The notes under the pieces were generated by a model. It was given only the letters and a program-made list of their open reading frames with translations, made no database searches and had not been told where the DNA came from. From positions 62,001 to 126,000 of the forward strand of contig NZ_JAIQDE010000025.1 of the NCBI RefSeq assembly GCF_020037015.1: a stretch of DNA of 64,000 bases, in the 5' to 3' direction. A program made the translations under genes and the position numbers. The stretch is from Corallococcus sp. AS-1-6 (GTDB lineage: Bacteria; Myxococcota; Myxococcia; Myxococcales; Myxococcaceae). How positions within the stretch are numbered: position 1 is the stretch's first letter; each line of letters starts with the position of its first letter. Positions 19,657 to 27,434 of this stretch are shown here, piece by piece.

Positions 19657-20379
19657 ATGAGGATGTCCTCGCTGTCCCTGCTCGCCGCCTGCTGCCTCGC
19701 CACCACCGCCTGCACCGCCCACGCGGAGGACGCGGTGAAGTCCTCCCAGGGCTCCGGTGAGACGCGCCAGGTGGAGGACTTCCACGGCGTCTCCGTGGGG
19801 CACGGCATGCACGCCGAGGTGAAGGTGGGCCCCAAGTCCGTCCGCCTGGAGGGCTCTCCTGAAAACCTCGCCCGCATCAAGCTGGAGGTGGAGGACGGCA
19901 TCCTCACCACGCGCGTGGAGCGCAAGGGCTGGAGCGGCCTCAACGGCAGGGTGAAGCTCATCGTGTCCTCGCCCCGCATCGACCACGTGGAGGCCAGCGG
20001 CGGCAGCCACATGAACGCGGACGTCACCGCGTCCGGCGAGCTCGACGCCGAGGCCAGCGGCGGCTCCGTCCTCACCGTGCGCGGCGTGGACGCCAAGAAG
20101 GTGGAGGCCGAGTCCAGCGGCGGCTCCGAAATCACCCTGACCGGCCGCGCGACCCAACTGGAGGCCGAGGCCAGCGGCGGCGCGCAGGTGCACGCCCAGA
20201 AGCTCCAGGGCGTCACCGACCTGAAGGTGGAGGCCAGCGGCGGCTCCATCGTGGAGGCCGATGCCCCCTCCAGCGTCTCCGGTGACGCCTCCGGCGGCAG
20301 CATCATCCGCCTGTCGAAGCGGCCCCAGAACACCAACGTGGACGTCAGCGGCGGCTCGCGCCTCGACGCCTCGAACTAG
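19657..20379 (+). CDS. DUF2807-family exported protein (head GIN domain, repeat beta-helix)
   Basis: This 240-residue protein has a short signal peptide, and LATTAC could be a lipobox with Cys19. The mature part reads FHGVSVGHGMHAEVKVG, then repeated strands of the form VEASGGSxxxA at about 20-residue spacing (at least six SGGS/SGGA turns). This is the pattern of DUF2807/head-GIN proteins, which fold as a right-handed beta-helix. The ATG at 19657 is 121 nt after the kinase stop, and a strong hairpin follows the stop. It is probably on the outer membrane or in the periplasm. The family has no known activity. Confidence 0.85.
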   Translation: MRMSSLSLLAACCLATTACTAHAEDAVKSSQGSGETRQVEDFHGVSVGHGMHAEVKVGPKSVRLEGSPENLARIKLEVEDGILTTRVERKGWSGLNGRVKLIVSSPRIDHVEASGGSHMNADVTASGELDAEASGGSVLTVRGVDAKKVEAESSGGSEITLTGRATQLEAEASGGAQVHAQKLQGVTDLKVEASGGSIVEADAPSSVSGDASGGSIIRLSKRPQNTNVDVSGGSRLDASN

Positions 20380-20401
20380 CCGCGGGACCGGGAAAGGTTA
20401 G

Positions 20402-20430
20402 CCGGGCCCCGGGGAGTTCCCGGGGCCCGG
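20402..20430 (+). terminator. GC-rich 12-bp hairpin after the DUF2807 gene
   Basis: CCGGGCCCCGGG and CCCGGGGCCCGG form a perfect 12-bp stem around the 5-nt loop GAGTT, 23 nt after the stop at 20379. No U-tract follows, so it may end transcription weakly or protect the 3' end. Confidence 0.55.
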
Positions 20431-20431
20431 A

Positions 20432-20701
20432 TAGGCCCCCCACGAAGCAAAAGAGGACGCCGCACACCGGACCTCCAAGGTCATCCGGGCGACCGTCCTA
20501 CCTTCCACGTGACCGCCGGTCGCACCGCAGTGCCGCCGGACAGGCGCGTGGGCCCCATGGAACGCGCTCGAGTGACCGAACGCTTCGCAGTCCCCAAGAT
20601 ATCGGGACTCCGTCCCAATCCCAAACACCCAGCGTCGCTTTCGCCGCAGGACTCGCAGGGGAACCCGCCTCCCACCGCGCCTGCCGTCCCCAACGGACTG
20701 T
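20432..20701. other. Intergenic stretch without a supported gene
   Basis: These 270 nt between the DUF2807 gene and the terminator of the aldo/keto reductase gene show no convincing coding region. A 64-residue plus-strand frame (20509-20703) is Pro/Arg-rich, lacks a ribosome site and runs into the terminator. Composition is less GC-rich than in genes. I see no RNA gene. Confidence 0.4.
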
Positions 20702-20731
20702 AAAAAAGAAGGCACCGCTTTCACACGGTGC
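20702..20731 (-). terminator. Intrinsic terminator of the aldo/keto reductase gene
   Basis: Read on the minus strand, GCACCG-N8-CGGTGC forms a 6-bp stem followed by CTTCTTTTTT. It lies 80 nt beyond the reductase stop at 20811. Confidence 0.75.
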
Positions 20732-20810
20732 GTCGTTGAGACGCGGCAGGTCGGGTCCATCCAGCGATGATGGAAAAGTCCGGACGTGCGGGACTCCGCG
20801 AGCACCCGGT

Positions 20811-21830
20811 TCAGCGGGCCGGGGGGAGGCGGTCCGCGTTCTGACGCTCCACCATCCAGCCCGGGTACTCGGGGGGCAGCTTGGAGACGGCGTCCAGCTT
20901 CGCGAGCTGCTCCGAGCCGAGGCGCAGCTCGGACGCGGCCAGGTTGTCCTCCAGTTGGGCCTGCGTCTTCGCGCCGAGGATGACGGTGGTGACGTGCGGC
21001 TGGTGCAGCAGCCACGCGAGCGCCACGCGCGCCACGCTGGTGCCCGTCTCCTTCGCGACCTCATCCATCACGTCGATGGCGTTGTACGCGCGCTCGCGGT
21101 CCACGGGCGGGAAGTCGAAGGTGGTGCGGCGGGCGCCCTCGGGGCCACCGGCGCCGCGGCGGTATTTGCCGGAGAGGAAGCCGCCCGCGAGCGGGCTCCA
21201 CACCATCAGGCCCACCTGCTGGTCCTTCATCAGCGGCACCAGCTCGCGCTCCAGGTCGCGGCCGGCGATGGAGTAGTAGGCCTGGAGCGATTCGAAGCGG
21301 GACAGGCCGCGGTGGTCGCTGATGCCCAGCGCCTTCATCAACTGCCACGCGGCCAGGTTGGACGCGCCCAGGTAGCGCACCTTGCCCTGGCGCACGAGGT
21401 CGTCCAGCGCGCGCAGCGTCTCCTCCAGCGGCGTGGCCACGTCGTAGCCGTGGATCTGCAGGAGGTCGATGTGGTCCGTGCCCAGGCGCTTGAGGCTCGC
21501 GTGCACGGAGTCGAAGATGTGGTAGCGGGACAGGCCGGTCTCGTTCTGGCCCGGGCCCATGCGGCCGCGCACCTTGGTGGCCAGCACCACCTGCGAGCGC
21601 TTCTGCGCCAACGCCTTGCCGAGCAGCTCCTCCGACTGCCCGTTCGAATACACGTTCGCGGTGTCGAAGAAGTTGATGCCCGCGTCCAGGCACCGGCCCA
21701 CCAGCGCGTCCGCCTCCGCCTGGCCCTGCTGCCCGATGTTCTTCCAGATGCCCTCGCCGCCGAAGGTCATCGCGCCGAAACACAGTTCAGAGACAAACAG
21801 GCCGGTGCGGCCCAGCGGACGGTAGTGCAT
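20811..21830 (-). CDS. Aldo/keto reductase
   Basis: This 339-residue TIM-barrel oxidoreductase begins MHYRPLGRTGLFVSELCFGAMTFG. It has the catalytic set Asp/Tyr in FFDTANVYSNG, Lys in VVLATKVRG and His in LLQIHGYD, plus LGASNLAAWQL and the C-terminal cofactor region LGAKTQAQLEDNL. The length and the YSNGQSEELLGKAL motif match the YhdN/AKR11-12-like group. The ATG at 21830 has AAGGTGA about 9 nt upstream; the open frame upstream of it is not coding. It should reduce aldehydes or ketones with NADPH. The natural substrate is unknown. It is divergent from the DUF429-like gene. Confidence 0.93.
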   Translation of the reverse strand: MHYRPLGRTGLFVSELCFGAMTFGGEGIWKNIGQQGQAEADALVGRCLDAGINFFDTANVYSNGQSEELLGKALAQKRSQVVLATKVRGRMGPGQNETGLSRYHIFDSVHASLKRLGTDHIDLLQIHGYDVATPLEETLRALDDLVRQGKVRYLGASNLAAWQLMKALGISDHRGLSRFESLQAYYSIAGRDLERELVPLMKDQQVGLMVWSPLAGGFLSGKYRRGAGGPEGARRTTFDFPPVDRERAYNAIDVMDEVAKETGTSVARVALAWLLHQPHVTTVILGAKTQAQLEDNLAASELRLGSEQLAKLDAVSKLPPEYPGWMVERQNADRLPPAR

Positions 21831-21908
21831 GTGCGTGTCACCTTGGGTGGAAGTGAAGGCGGCCCCTCTTAACGTCCGGTGCATGGCCCCGCAGCAGGAA
21901 GGCACGCG

Positions 21909-22622
21909 GTGACGGACGCGCGCCGCTTCGTGGGCTGGGACCTGACGGACCCCTTCGCCCGTTCGCCCCGCCCCGTGGACGAGGCCGTCGTGGATGGTGA
22001 CGGCCGCGTGAGCTTCTCCCAGCGCGTGTGGCCCGTGACGCTGGATCCGGAGGCGCTCGCGGAGGCCTTCTCCATCAGGCCCGGTGACGTGGTGGTGGTG
22101 GACGGGCCGCAGGCGCTGGCCAACCCCGGCGCGAAGGTGCGGGACGCGGAAGCGCGGCTGCGCGCCCCGGGCCGCACCCCGGACGTGCTGCCCCTGCCCG
22201 GTGCGCCCTTCGCGGGCTTCGTGCGCGGCAGCGTGCTGCTGTTCGCCGCGCTGCGGGCCCACGCCCGGGTGCCGATGCTGGACCTGGACACGCCGTCGCT
22301 GTCACACGCGCGCCTGTTCGAGGCCTTCCCCGGCGCCACCTGGCGCGCGCTGGCTGTGGAGAAGTTGGGGGCAAAGTCCACGCCGGAGGGACGCGCCCGG
22401 AGACAGGCCCTGCTGGAGGCGTCCGGACTGCGCTTCGAGGACGCGCGGACGTGCACGCACGACCAGCTGGATGCCGCGCTCTGCGCGTGGCTGGGATGGC
22501 TCACGCGCACGCGGCCCGGGCACGTCTTCGCGGTGGGCCTGCCCCTCGCGCAGGACACGGATGGAACCTTGCGCGAGGGGCGAATCCTGGACGTGAAGCG
22601 CGGTGTCCGGACCGCGCCATGA
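21909..22622 (+). CDS. DUF429-like protein (predicted RNase H-fold)
   Basis: This 237-residue protein starts FVGWDLTDPFARSPRPVD and continues VVVVDGPQAL, LFEAFPGATW and CTHDQLDAALCAWLG. These are an acidic first strand, a central Asp and a late D(x)DAxxxA motif, as in DUF429 proteins with a predicted nuclease fold. The GTG at 21909 has AGGAAGG 6 nt upstream and is preferred to the GTG at 21879. The stop lies 4 nt before the convergent lipoprotein gene's stop. The function of the family is unknown. Confidence 0.65.
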   Translation: MTDARRFVGWDLTDPFARSPRPVDEAVVDGDGRVSFSQRVWPVTLDPEALAEAFSIRPGDVVVVDGPQALANPGAKVRDAEARLRAPGRTPDVLPLPGAPFAGFVRGSVLLFAALRAHARVPMLDLDTPSLSHARLFEAFPGATWRALAVEKLGAKSTPEGRARRQALLEASGLRFEDARTCTHDQLDAALCAWLGWLTRTRPGHVFAVGLPLAQDTDGTLREGRILDVKRGVRTAP

Positions 22623-22625
22623 CGC

Positions 22626-23993
22626 TCAGGGCAACAGGGCCGGCCACCAGCGGTAGGCGCAGGTCTTGATGGACACGTCGGACTCCGGGGGGCGCTCGCT
22701 GACGACGGGGAAGGTCTCGATGACGGTGCCGTCGGGGCCCCGGCTCAGGGTACCGCAGAAGTTCGGGGCCTCGGGGTACAGCGGGGGGAAGCGCGTCGTG
22801 CCGCAGGACTTGCCCGAGGGCGTGAGGAACTCCGCCGCGTTCTGGCAGGCGGACGTGCGGCGCCACCGGATGTAGCCCTTGCCGCTCTCCAGGCGCGACA
22901 GCGTCACCGTCTCCGCTGGATCGCTCTGGAGCCAGGCGGGGCCCGGGCGGCCCTGGGGTTCCAGGGGCGCGAAGGCCGTCCACGTCTTCGGCGTATCCCG
23001 GTTCGAGGTGCCCAGGAACAGGCCCTCCGTCGCCTGCGGAACGAGCTCATAGAAGGCGAACCAGCCGATGGGCGCCTGCGCGAGCGCGAGGAACGGGTTG
23101 CCCGGCTGTCCCGAGGCGTCCACCCAGAGGCCCTGGGCTTGCGTCGTCCCCCCGACGTCGTAGCCCTCCGCCACGATGATCAGGGTGTTGCCGCGGGCAT
23201 CCACCCCCATCGCCCGCACGTATCCCCTCATCGGGGTGGAGGCGCTCCAGAGGAGCTCGCCGGTCGGGCCGTAGGCCTTGAGGGTCCCGTCATCCAGGAG
23301 GCCTCGCGCGCCGCCGTTGGGGTCCGCCGCCGCACTCACGAAGTAGCCGTCCTGATCGAGCGGATGGTGGGTGACCTCACCGGTGCGGCTGTCCAGGTAC
23401 GTGACCGAGTCGTGGTAGGCGCTGTTGAAGTTCAGGAAGCCCCGGGGCTGACCGAACGCCAGGAAACGGTCGGTCGGCAGGAAGACGCCGCGGGACTCGA
23501 GTGACGCGGGCGACCCCTCTCCCCAGAACCACATGTGGAGGTTCATGGCGTAGCTCTGGTCGGTGCTGAAGTGGGAGAAGACGACGCTGCCCACGCCGTC
23601 CGAAGCCGACGGACCGCACTGCATGTACTTGTCTCCGGACCTCGAATGCTCCCTCCATTGCGCGGGCGCCTCCGGCATGACCGGCGGCATCGCGGCGCAC
23701 TCCGGGTCGAGAGGAGGGGGCGCCTCGGGCAGCGGTCCCGCGTCGACCGTGCCCGCATCAGGGCTCCCCGCGTCGACCGTGCCCGGGTCCACGCTTCCAC
23801 CGTCCAGCCCGGGCTCCGGCGCCGGGTCCTCCGTCGCGGTGCCTCCTCCGTTCGAAGGCCCATCCCCGGCCTCGTCCGGCTGCACGAAGGGCGCTTCCAC
23901 ACCGCCTCCGGAAACCGCCCCTCCGCAACCCGCACCCAACGCACCGATGAGGATTCCCACCGGGATGGACCACCGCCCCCTGCGCACCGCCAT
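22626..23993 (-). CDS. Lipoprotein with beta-propeller-like domain
   Basis: A 455-residue hypothetical lipoprotein whose signal peptide ends LGAGC (Cys23). It is followed by about 70 residues rich in Gly, Pro, Asp and Thr (repeats of VDAG), a surface-spacer composition. The rest alternates short strands such as SVTYLDSRTGEVTHHPLD, GLLDDGTLKAYGPTGELLWSA and VRAMGVDARGNTLIIVAEG. These resemble PQQ/SBBP-type propeller blades, and there are several late cysteines. The ATG at 23993 has GGAG 7 nt upstream. It is probably outer-membrane anchored. The composition resembles the next gene upstream (24141-26312), so the two may be related in function. Confidence 0.7.
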   Translation of the reverse strand: MAVRRGRWSIPVGILIGALGAGCGGAVSGGGVEAPFVQPDEAGDGPSNGGGTATEDPAPEPGLDGGSVDPGTVDAGSPDAGTVDAGPLPEAPPPLDPECAAMPPVMPEAPAQWREHSRSGDKYMQCGPSASDGVGSVVFSHFSTDQSYAMNLHMWFWGEGSPASLESRGVFLPTDRFLAFGQPRGFLNFNSAYHDSVTYLDSRTGEVTHHPLDQDGYFVSAAADPNGGARGLLDDGTLKAYGPTGELLWSASTPMRGYVRAMGVDARGNTLIIVAEGYDVGGTTQAQGLWVDASGQPGNPFLALAQAPIGWFAFYELVPQATEGLFLGTSNRDTPKTWTAFAPLEPQGRPGPAWLQSDPAETVTLSRLESGKGYIRWRRTSACQNAAEFLTPSGKSCGTTRFPPLYPEAPNFCGTLSRGPDGTVIETFPVVSERPPESDVSIKTCAYRWWPALLP

Positions 23994-24016
23994 ACCGTCA
24001 CTCCGTTCCACTCGGG

Positions 24017-24041
24017 CCACCTGCACTGCAAGTGCAGGTGG
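24017..24041. promoter_or_regulatory. Perfect 11-bp inverted repeat upstream of the lipoprotein gene
   Basis: CCACCTGCACT and AGTGCAGGTGG flank a 3-nt centre (GCA), 24 nt upstream of the ATG at 23993. No U-tract follows on either strand. It is either an operator or a stable hairpin in the 5' untranslated region close to the ribosome site. Confidence 0.5.
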
Positions 24042-24140
24042 AGACGCATCCGGTGGAACGCCAGGGCGGGATCCCTTCTGACTTTGGGAATGTCAGGTGT
24101 TGAAAGTCTTTGGGCGTGACCTGTCCTGATTCAATTCCTT

Positions 24141-26312
24141 TCAGCGCCCGCGCACCGGGTCCTCGTGATGGTCATGCCCTGGCCCGCCGAACGTCCCGGG
24201 CCAGGGTTCCTCCGCGGGCTTCAGGCCGGGGACCGGAAAGCGCCGGAAGCGCGCCTGGCTGTAGGCATACGGCGGATCGCAATCGCCGCAGGACGTGGCC
24301 CCGTCCATCATCACCACGCTGTCCGGCCCCAGCTCCAGGAACTGCGCGGGCGTGGACGCGTTCGACACCGGGCACTGGAACACCTCGGCGCCGTCCTTCG
24401 CGCTCACCGCGAACAGCACCGGCCCCGCCGCGCTCATGCCCGTGCCCAGCACCACCGTCTCCGGCGGCTGGCCCGGCCAGGTCTCCCAGCTCGCCAGCCG
24501 CGCCTCCGGCGCCACCGGCCCTGGCCACCCCTGGAACCCGTGCGTCCAGGACGGCGTGAGCTCCGGCAACGCGTAGCCCTCCAGCGTCCACCCGCCCGCG
24601 GCGTCCTCGGAGGCCGAGGGGATGACGTGCGAGGACGTCGCCAGCGCGCGGCCCAGCCCCTGGGGGAAGGACCGTGAACCCACCGCCTGCCCGTCCTGCG
24701 TGCGCAGCGCCTGGGTGGAGCGCTCGTTGAGCAGCAGCCCGTTCACGATGGCCAGCTCCCCCGCGGCGAAGGCCTCCGTCTTGCGCCAGCGCGGCACCCC
24801 GTCCTGCGAGAACGCCATCAACAACGTCGGCGCTCCCGGGTACAGCGGCGCCCCCACGTTCTGCGTGGGGCCGAACGCCACGTACAAATCCCCCGCCGCG
24901 TCGGACGCGACGCCATACGGATGCGGGTGGTTGCACTCCGCGAGCAGCGGGTCCCGCAGCGCCTGCGCGGACACCATGCCGCCAAAGGCATCCAACACCA
25001 CCAGGAAGTACTGCCGGCACAGCGTGTCGCGCGACGTGCCCGCCGGGTACGCCTCGAAGAGGGCCGCCAGCCGGTCCGGCTGCATCACCCCCAGCCGCGC
25101 CATGAACACCGTCGTCAGCCCCTGCGTGAAGTCCGGCCGCGCCGTCGCCAGGTCGAACGTCCACCGCGGCGAACCCGTCACCCGGTCCAGCAGCGACACC
25201 TGCCCGGACAGCGGCAGGTCCATGCACAACAGCCGGTCGTTCCACAGCATGCACCGGCGCCCGGACGTGCTCGCGCGCACCGGCACCGGGCCCGCCGCGT
25301 CCAGCAGCGCGGGCACGAAGAAGCCCACCAGCGTCACGTCCCCCGTGGGCCCCACCAGCAGGTCGTGCAGCGACTCCCCGTTGGAGGCCGCGTCGTAGGT
25401 CCAGTCCGGCGCCAGCGCCGTGGCGGCGGGGCGCTCGCAGACGGAGCCCCTGCACCTCCCCGGCCCCTGGCAGGGGCTGGACGGCGCGCAGGTGAAGTTG
25501 TCCGGCGGGTCGCGGCGCTGGCACGCCCCGTCCAGGCACACGTCCGCCGCGTCACAGCCGCGCTCCGGGCCGCAGAACGTCCCGTCCGGCGCCTTCGCCA
25601 GCGTGCACCCCACCTTCGGGTCGCACGCGCCCACCTGGCACTTCCCGTCCCCCGGACACGGCGGCGCCGGCACCGACGTGCAGCCGTCCAGCGGGCTGCA
25701 CACGTCCGTGGTGCACGCGTCGCCGTCGTCGCAGACGCGCTCCGTCCCCCTGCACCGCCCGGCCGTGCACGTGGCGCCCTGGATGCACGCGTTGCCCGGG
25801 TCGCACGCGGTGCCGTCCGGCTCCTGCGTCTCCACACACTGCTCCGTCGCCACGTCGAACGTGGAGGTGTGGCAGGCCACCGGCGTGGGGCAGTCCGGGT
25901 ACGGGTTCGCCTCCCCGCGCAGCTCCACCCGCACCTCGCCGCCCCCCGGCGCCCGGCCCACCAGCGTGGCCGTCAGCACGCCCGTGGCCTCCGGCCGGTA
26001 GGACAGCCGGACCGGGACCTCCCCCGGCCCCATCCGCGTGGGCAGCCCGTCCGCCGAGAAGGGGGCGGCCAGCGCCGTCCACTCCACGTCCAGCGTCGTC
26101 CGGCCCGCGTTCACCACCCGGAGCTCCACCCCGCGCTCCACCCCGGGGTAGCTGGCCGGGAACGCCACGGCCTCCTGGGAGACCCGTAGGAGGCTCCGGG
26201 CGCCCGTCAGCGGGGGCTCGTCCCGGCAGGCGCTTCCGAAGGCCACCAGGGCCGCCAGGGCCATTGCCAGGGCCGTCCGGCCCCCACTGCCCACCGTCCG
26301 CGTGCGCGCCAT
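24141..26312 (-). CDS. Large exported Cys-rich protein, possible lipoprotein
   Basis: A 723-residue protein with a signal peptide ending FGSAC; Cys29 may be lipidated, though Gly at -3 is unusual. Residues about 45-135 (VAFPASYPGVERGVELRVVNAG...LSYRPEATGVLTATLVG) look like an ASPM/SPD-2/Hydin-type Ig-like domain. About 140-295 is a Cys-rich region with repeats of the form CDDGDACTTDVCSPLDGC, common in myxobacterial surface proteins. The remaining 430 residues resemble a propeller-like domain with strands of the type LLDRVTGSPRWTFDLATARP. It is transcribed in the same direction as the next lipoprotein, 147 nt apart. Its role is unknown, probably cell surface. Confidence 0.75.
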   Translation of the reverse strand: MARTRTVGSGGRTALAMALAALVAFGSACRDEPPLTGARSLLRVSQEAVAFPASYPGVERGVELRVVNAGRTTLDVEWTALAAPFSADGLPTRMGPGEVPVRLSYRPEATGVLTATLVGRAPGGGEVRVELRGEANPYPDCPTPVACHTSTFDVATEQCVETQEPDGTACDPGNACIQGATCTAGRCRGTERVCDDGDACTTDVCSPLDGCTSVPAPPCPGDGKCQVGACDPKVGCTLAKAPDGTFCGPERGCDAADVCLDGACQRRDPPDNFTCAPSSPCQGPGRCRGSVCERPAATALAPDWTYDAASNGESLHDLLVGPTGDVTLVGFFVPALLDAAGPVPVRASTSGRRCMLWNDRLLCMDLPLSGQVSLLDRVTGSPRWTFDLATARPDFTQGLTTVFMARLGVMQPDRLAALFEAYPAGTSRDTLCRQYFLVVLDAFGGMVSAQALRDPLLAECNHPHPYGVASDAAGDLYVAFGPTQNVGAPLYPGAPTLLMAFSQDGVPRWRKTEAFAAGELAIVNGLLLNERSTQALRTQDGQAVGSRSFPQGLGRALATSSHVIPSASEDAAGGWTLEGYALPELTPSWTHGFQGWPGPVAPEARLASWETWPGQPPETVVLGTGMSAAGPVLFAVSAKDGAEVFQCPVSNASTPAQFLELGPDSVVMMDGATSCGDCDPPYAYSQARFRRFPVPGLKPAEEPWPGTFGGPGHDHHEDPVRGR

Positions 26313-26455
26313 CGACCCCTCCGTCCCCTGCCTTTACACCCCTCTCCATCCCCGTGTCCCACGGCACCCCACCCCCCGGGGCTTCAGGATTGGGCACTTC
26401 CCTGCCTGAGTTTTTTTCAGCCCCCAGGGCCCTGGGTCCTTCCAACCCCCCGGAA

Positions 26456-26469
26456 CGACAGGCCTGTCG
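26456..26469. promoter_or_regulatory. Perfect 14-bp palindrome CGACAGGCCTGTCG
   Basis: The palindrome lies 7 nt before the ATG at 26476 and 143 nt upstream of the divergent lipoprotein start at 26312. A second palindrome, CCCAGGGCCCTGGG, lies about 20 nt further upstream. This looks like a control region between divergent genes. Confidence 0.35.
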
Positions 26470-26475
26470 CAGGGT

Positions 26476-26790
26476 ATGGTTCTAGCAACGGGCGCGGGGA
26501 TGACCCTGGCTGGCCCGCCACACGACTCTCCGGGATTGCAGGCATTCACGGTGCTCATCGCCCGGGGCGTGCAGTCCACGGTGAACGGGCTGTCGGCGGA
26601 GGTCCGGCGGGCGGTGCTGGCCGAGCTGTTCCGCATGGGCGCTCGCGCCTGCGAGGCCCACTCGGGGCAGGCCGCCTGTCCTCCCTACACCCTGCGCCTG
26701 GACGTGGCGGACTGCCGGATGCACGTGGAGCTGGACCCGACGCGCACCCGGCTGTCGCTGACAGGCCTCACCCGGCCCCGGCCGCACTAG
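26476..26790 (+). CDS. Hypothetical small protein
   Basis: A 104-residue protein I do not recognise. The core GVQSTVNGLSAEVRRAVLAELFRMGARACEA is helical, with a closing stretch YTLRLDVADCRMHVELDPTRTRLSLTGL that should be a beta hairpin. An in-frame ATG at 26500 is an alternative start, and ribosome sites are weak for both. The next gene begins 8 nt after its stop, so the two are probably co-transcribed. Codon use matches its neighbours. Confidence 0.55.
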   Translation: MVLATGAGMTLAGPPHDSPGLQAFTVLIARGVQSTVNGLSAEVRRAVLAELFRMGARACEAHSGQAACPPYTLRLDVADCRMHVELDPTRTRLSLTGLTRPRPH

Positions 26791-26798
26791 AGGCCCGG

Positions 26799-27125
26799 GT
26801 GAGCGAGCGGTGGACGTATGGGCAGATGCTGCCCCGGCGCGCGGGCTACGAGGAGAGCTGGGAGCTCACCTACCGCGTGGAGCAGCTCCGGGAGCTGGTG
26901 GGCCAGGAGCTGCACCTGGACCCGGCGCTCGCGGAGGAGCTGGACGACACCCTGGCCCGCCTGGTCCAGCGCAACCAGCGCCTGCGGGGCCTGCAGCGCA
27001 TGATGGCCGCGGACCGGGAGCCGGAGGACCTGGTCATGCACCGCGCCGCGCTGGAGGACCTGGACCGGCAACTGCTCCAGGAGCTGCCCGGCCTGCTGGA
27101 GCGGCTTCGCGCCACGCTCCTGTAG
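26799..27125 (+). CDS. Hypothetical helical protein
   Basis: A 108-residue, GTG-started, Leu/Glu/Arg-rich protein with long amphipathic helices (YRVEQLRELVGQELHLDPAL, then LDDTLARLVQRNQRLRGLQ). It probably forms a coiled coil or helical bundle. It sits 8 nt after another small gene. No family is recognised. It precedes the DnaA-box-like cluster and the second kinase gene. Confidence 0.6.
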   Translation: MSERWTYGQMLPRRAGYEESWELTYRVEQLRELVGQELHLDPALAEELDDTLARLVQRNQRLRGLQRMMAADREPEDLVMHRAALEDLDRQLLQELPGLLERLRATLL

Positions 27126-27242
27126 CAGCGTGTCCCCTGGCCGGATGCCTGTCGGTCTCCGACTTGTGCACGGGCCCCGCTTCTTTTCACCAGTCTAATT
27201 GGAGTGTTGATCAACTGGTGGAAGCAGTAGGGGAAGCCGAGT

Positions 27243-27394
27243 TGGGGACAAGTCAGCAAGCTTCCGGATTCATTCACGAATCGGCGATCTGCTACATGTG
27301 GGCAAGTTGCCGGTTTCCCCCGGGCATCCACAGGCGGGCCCTTGAGCCCCCGGTTGTCCACAGGGCCGCCCACACCATCCACAGGTGATCCACA
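27243..27394 (+). promoter_or_regulatory. Cluster of DnaA-box-like sites
   Basis: The 309-nt gap 27126-27434 holds no gene. It has four plus-strand nonamers ending ATCCACA or GTCCACA: GCATCCACA (27324), TTGTCCACA (27354), CCATCCACA (27375) and TGATCCACA (27386). Two differ from the consensus TTATCCACA at one position and two at two positions. Their starts are 30, 21 and 11 nt apart, close to three, two and one helical turns. A weaker minus-strand TTGTCCCCA lies at 27243-27251. Just upstream is a relatively AT-rich stretch with CACCAGT-N19-ACTGGTG around GTTGATCAAC. The cluster could be a DnaA-controlled promoter or an origin element. Confidence 0.45.
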
Positions 27395-27434
27395 GGGATC
27401 AGGGGGGCGTGACACCGGCAAGGAAGGACCCCGG

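Noticed and set aside
20509-20703. 64-residue plus-strand frame in the gap after the DUF2807 gene
   Set aside because: No ribosome site, Pro/Arg-rich, and it ends inside the minus-strand terminator.
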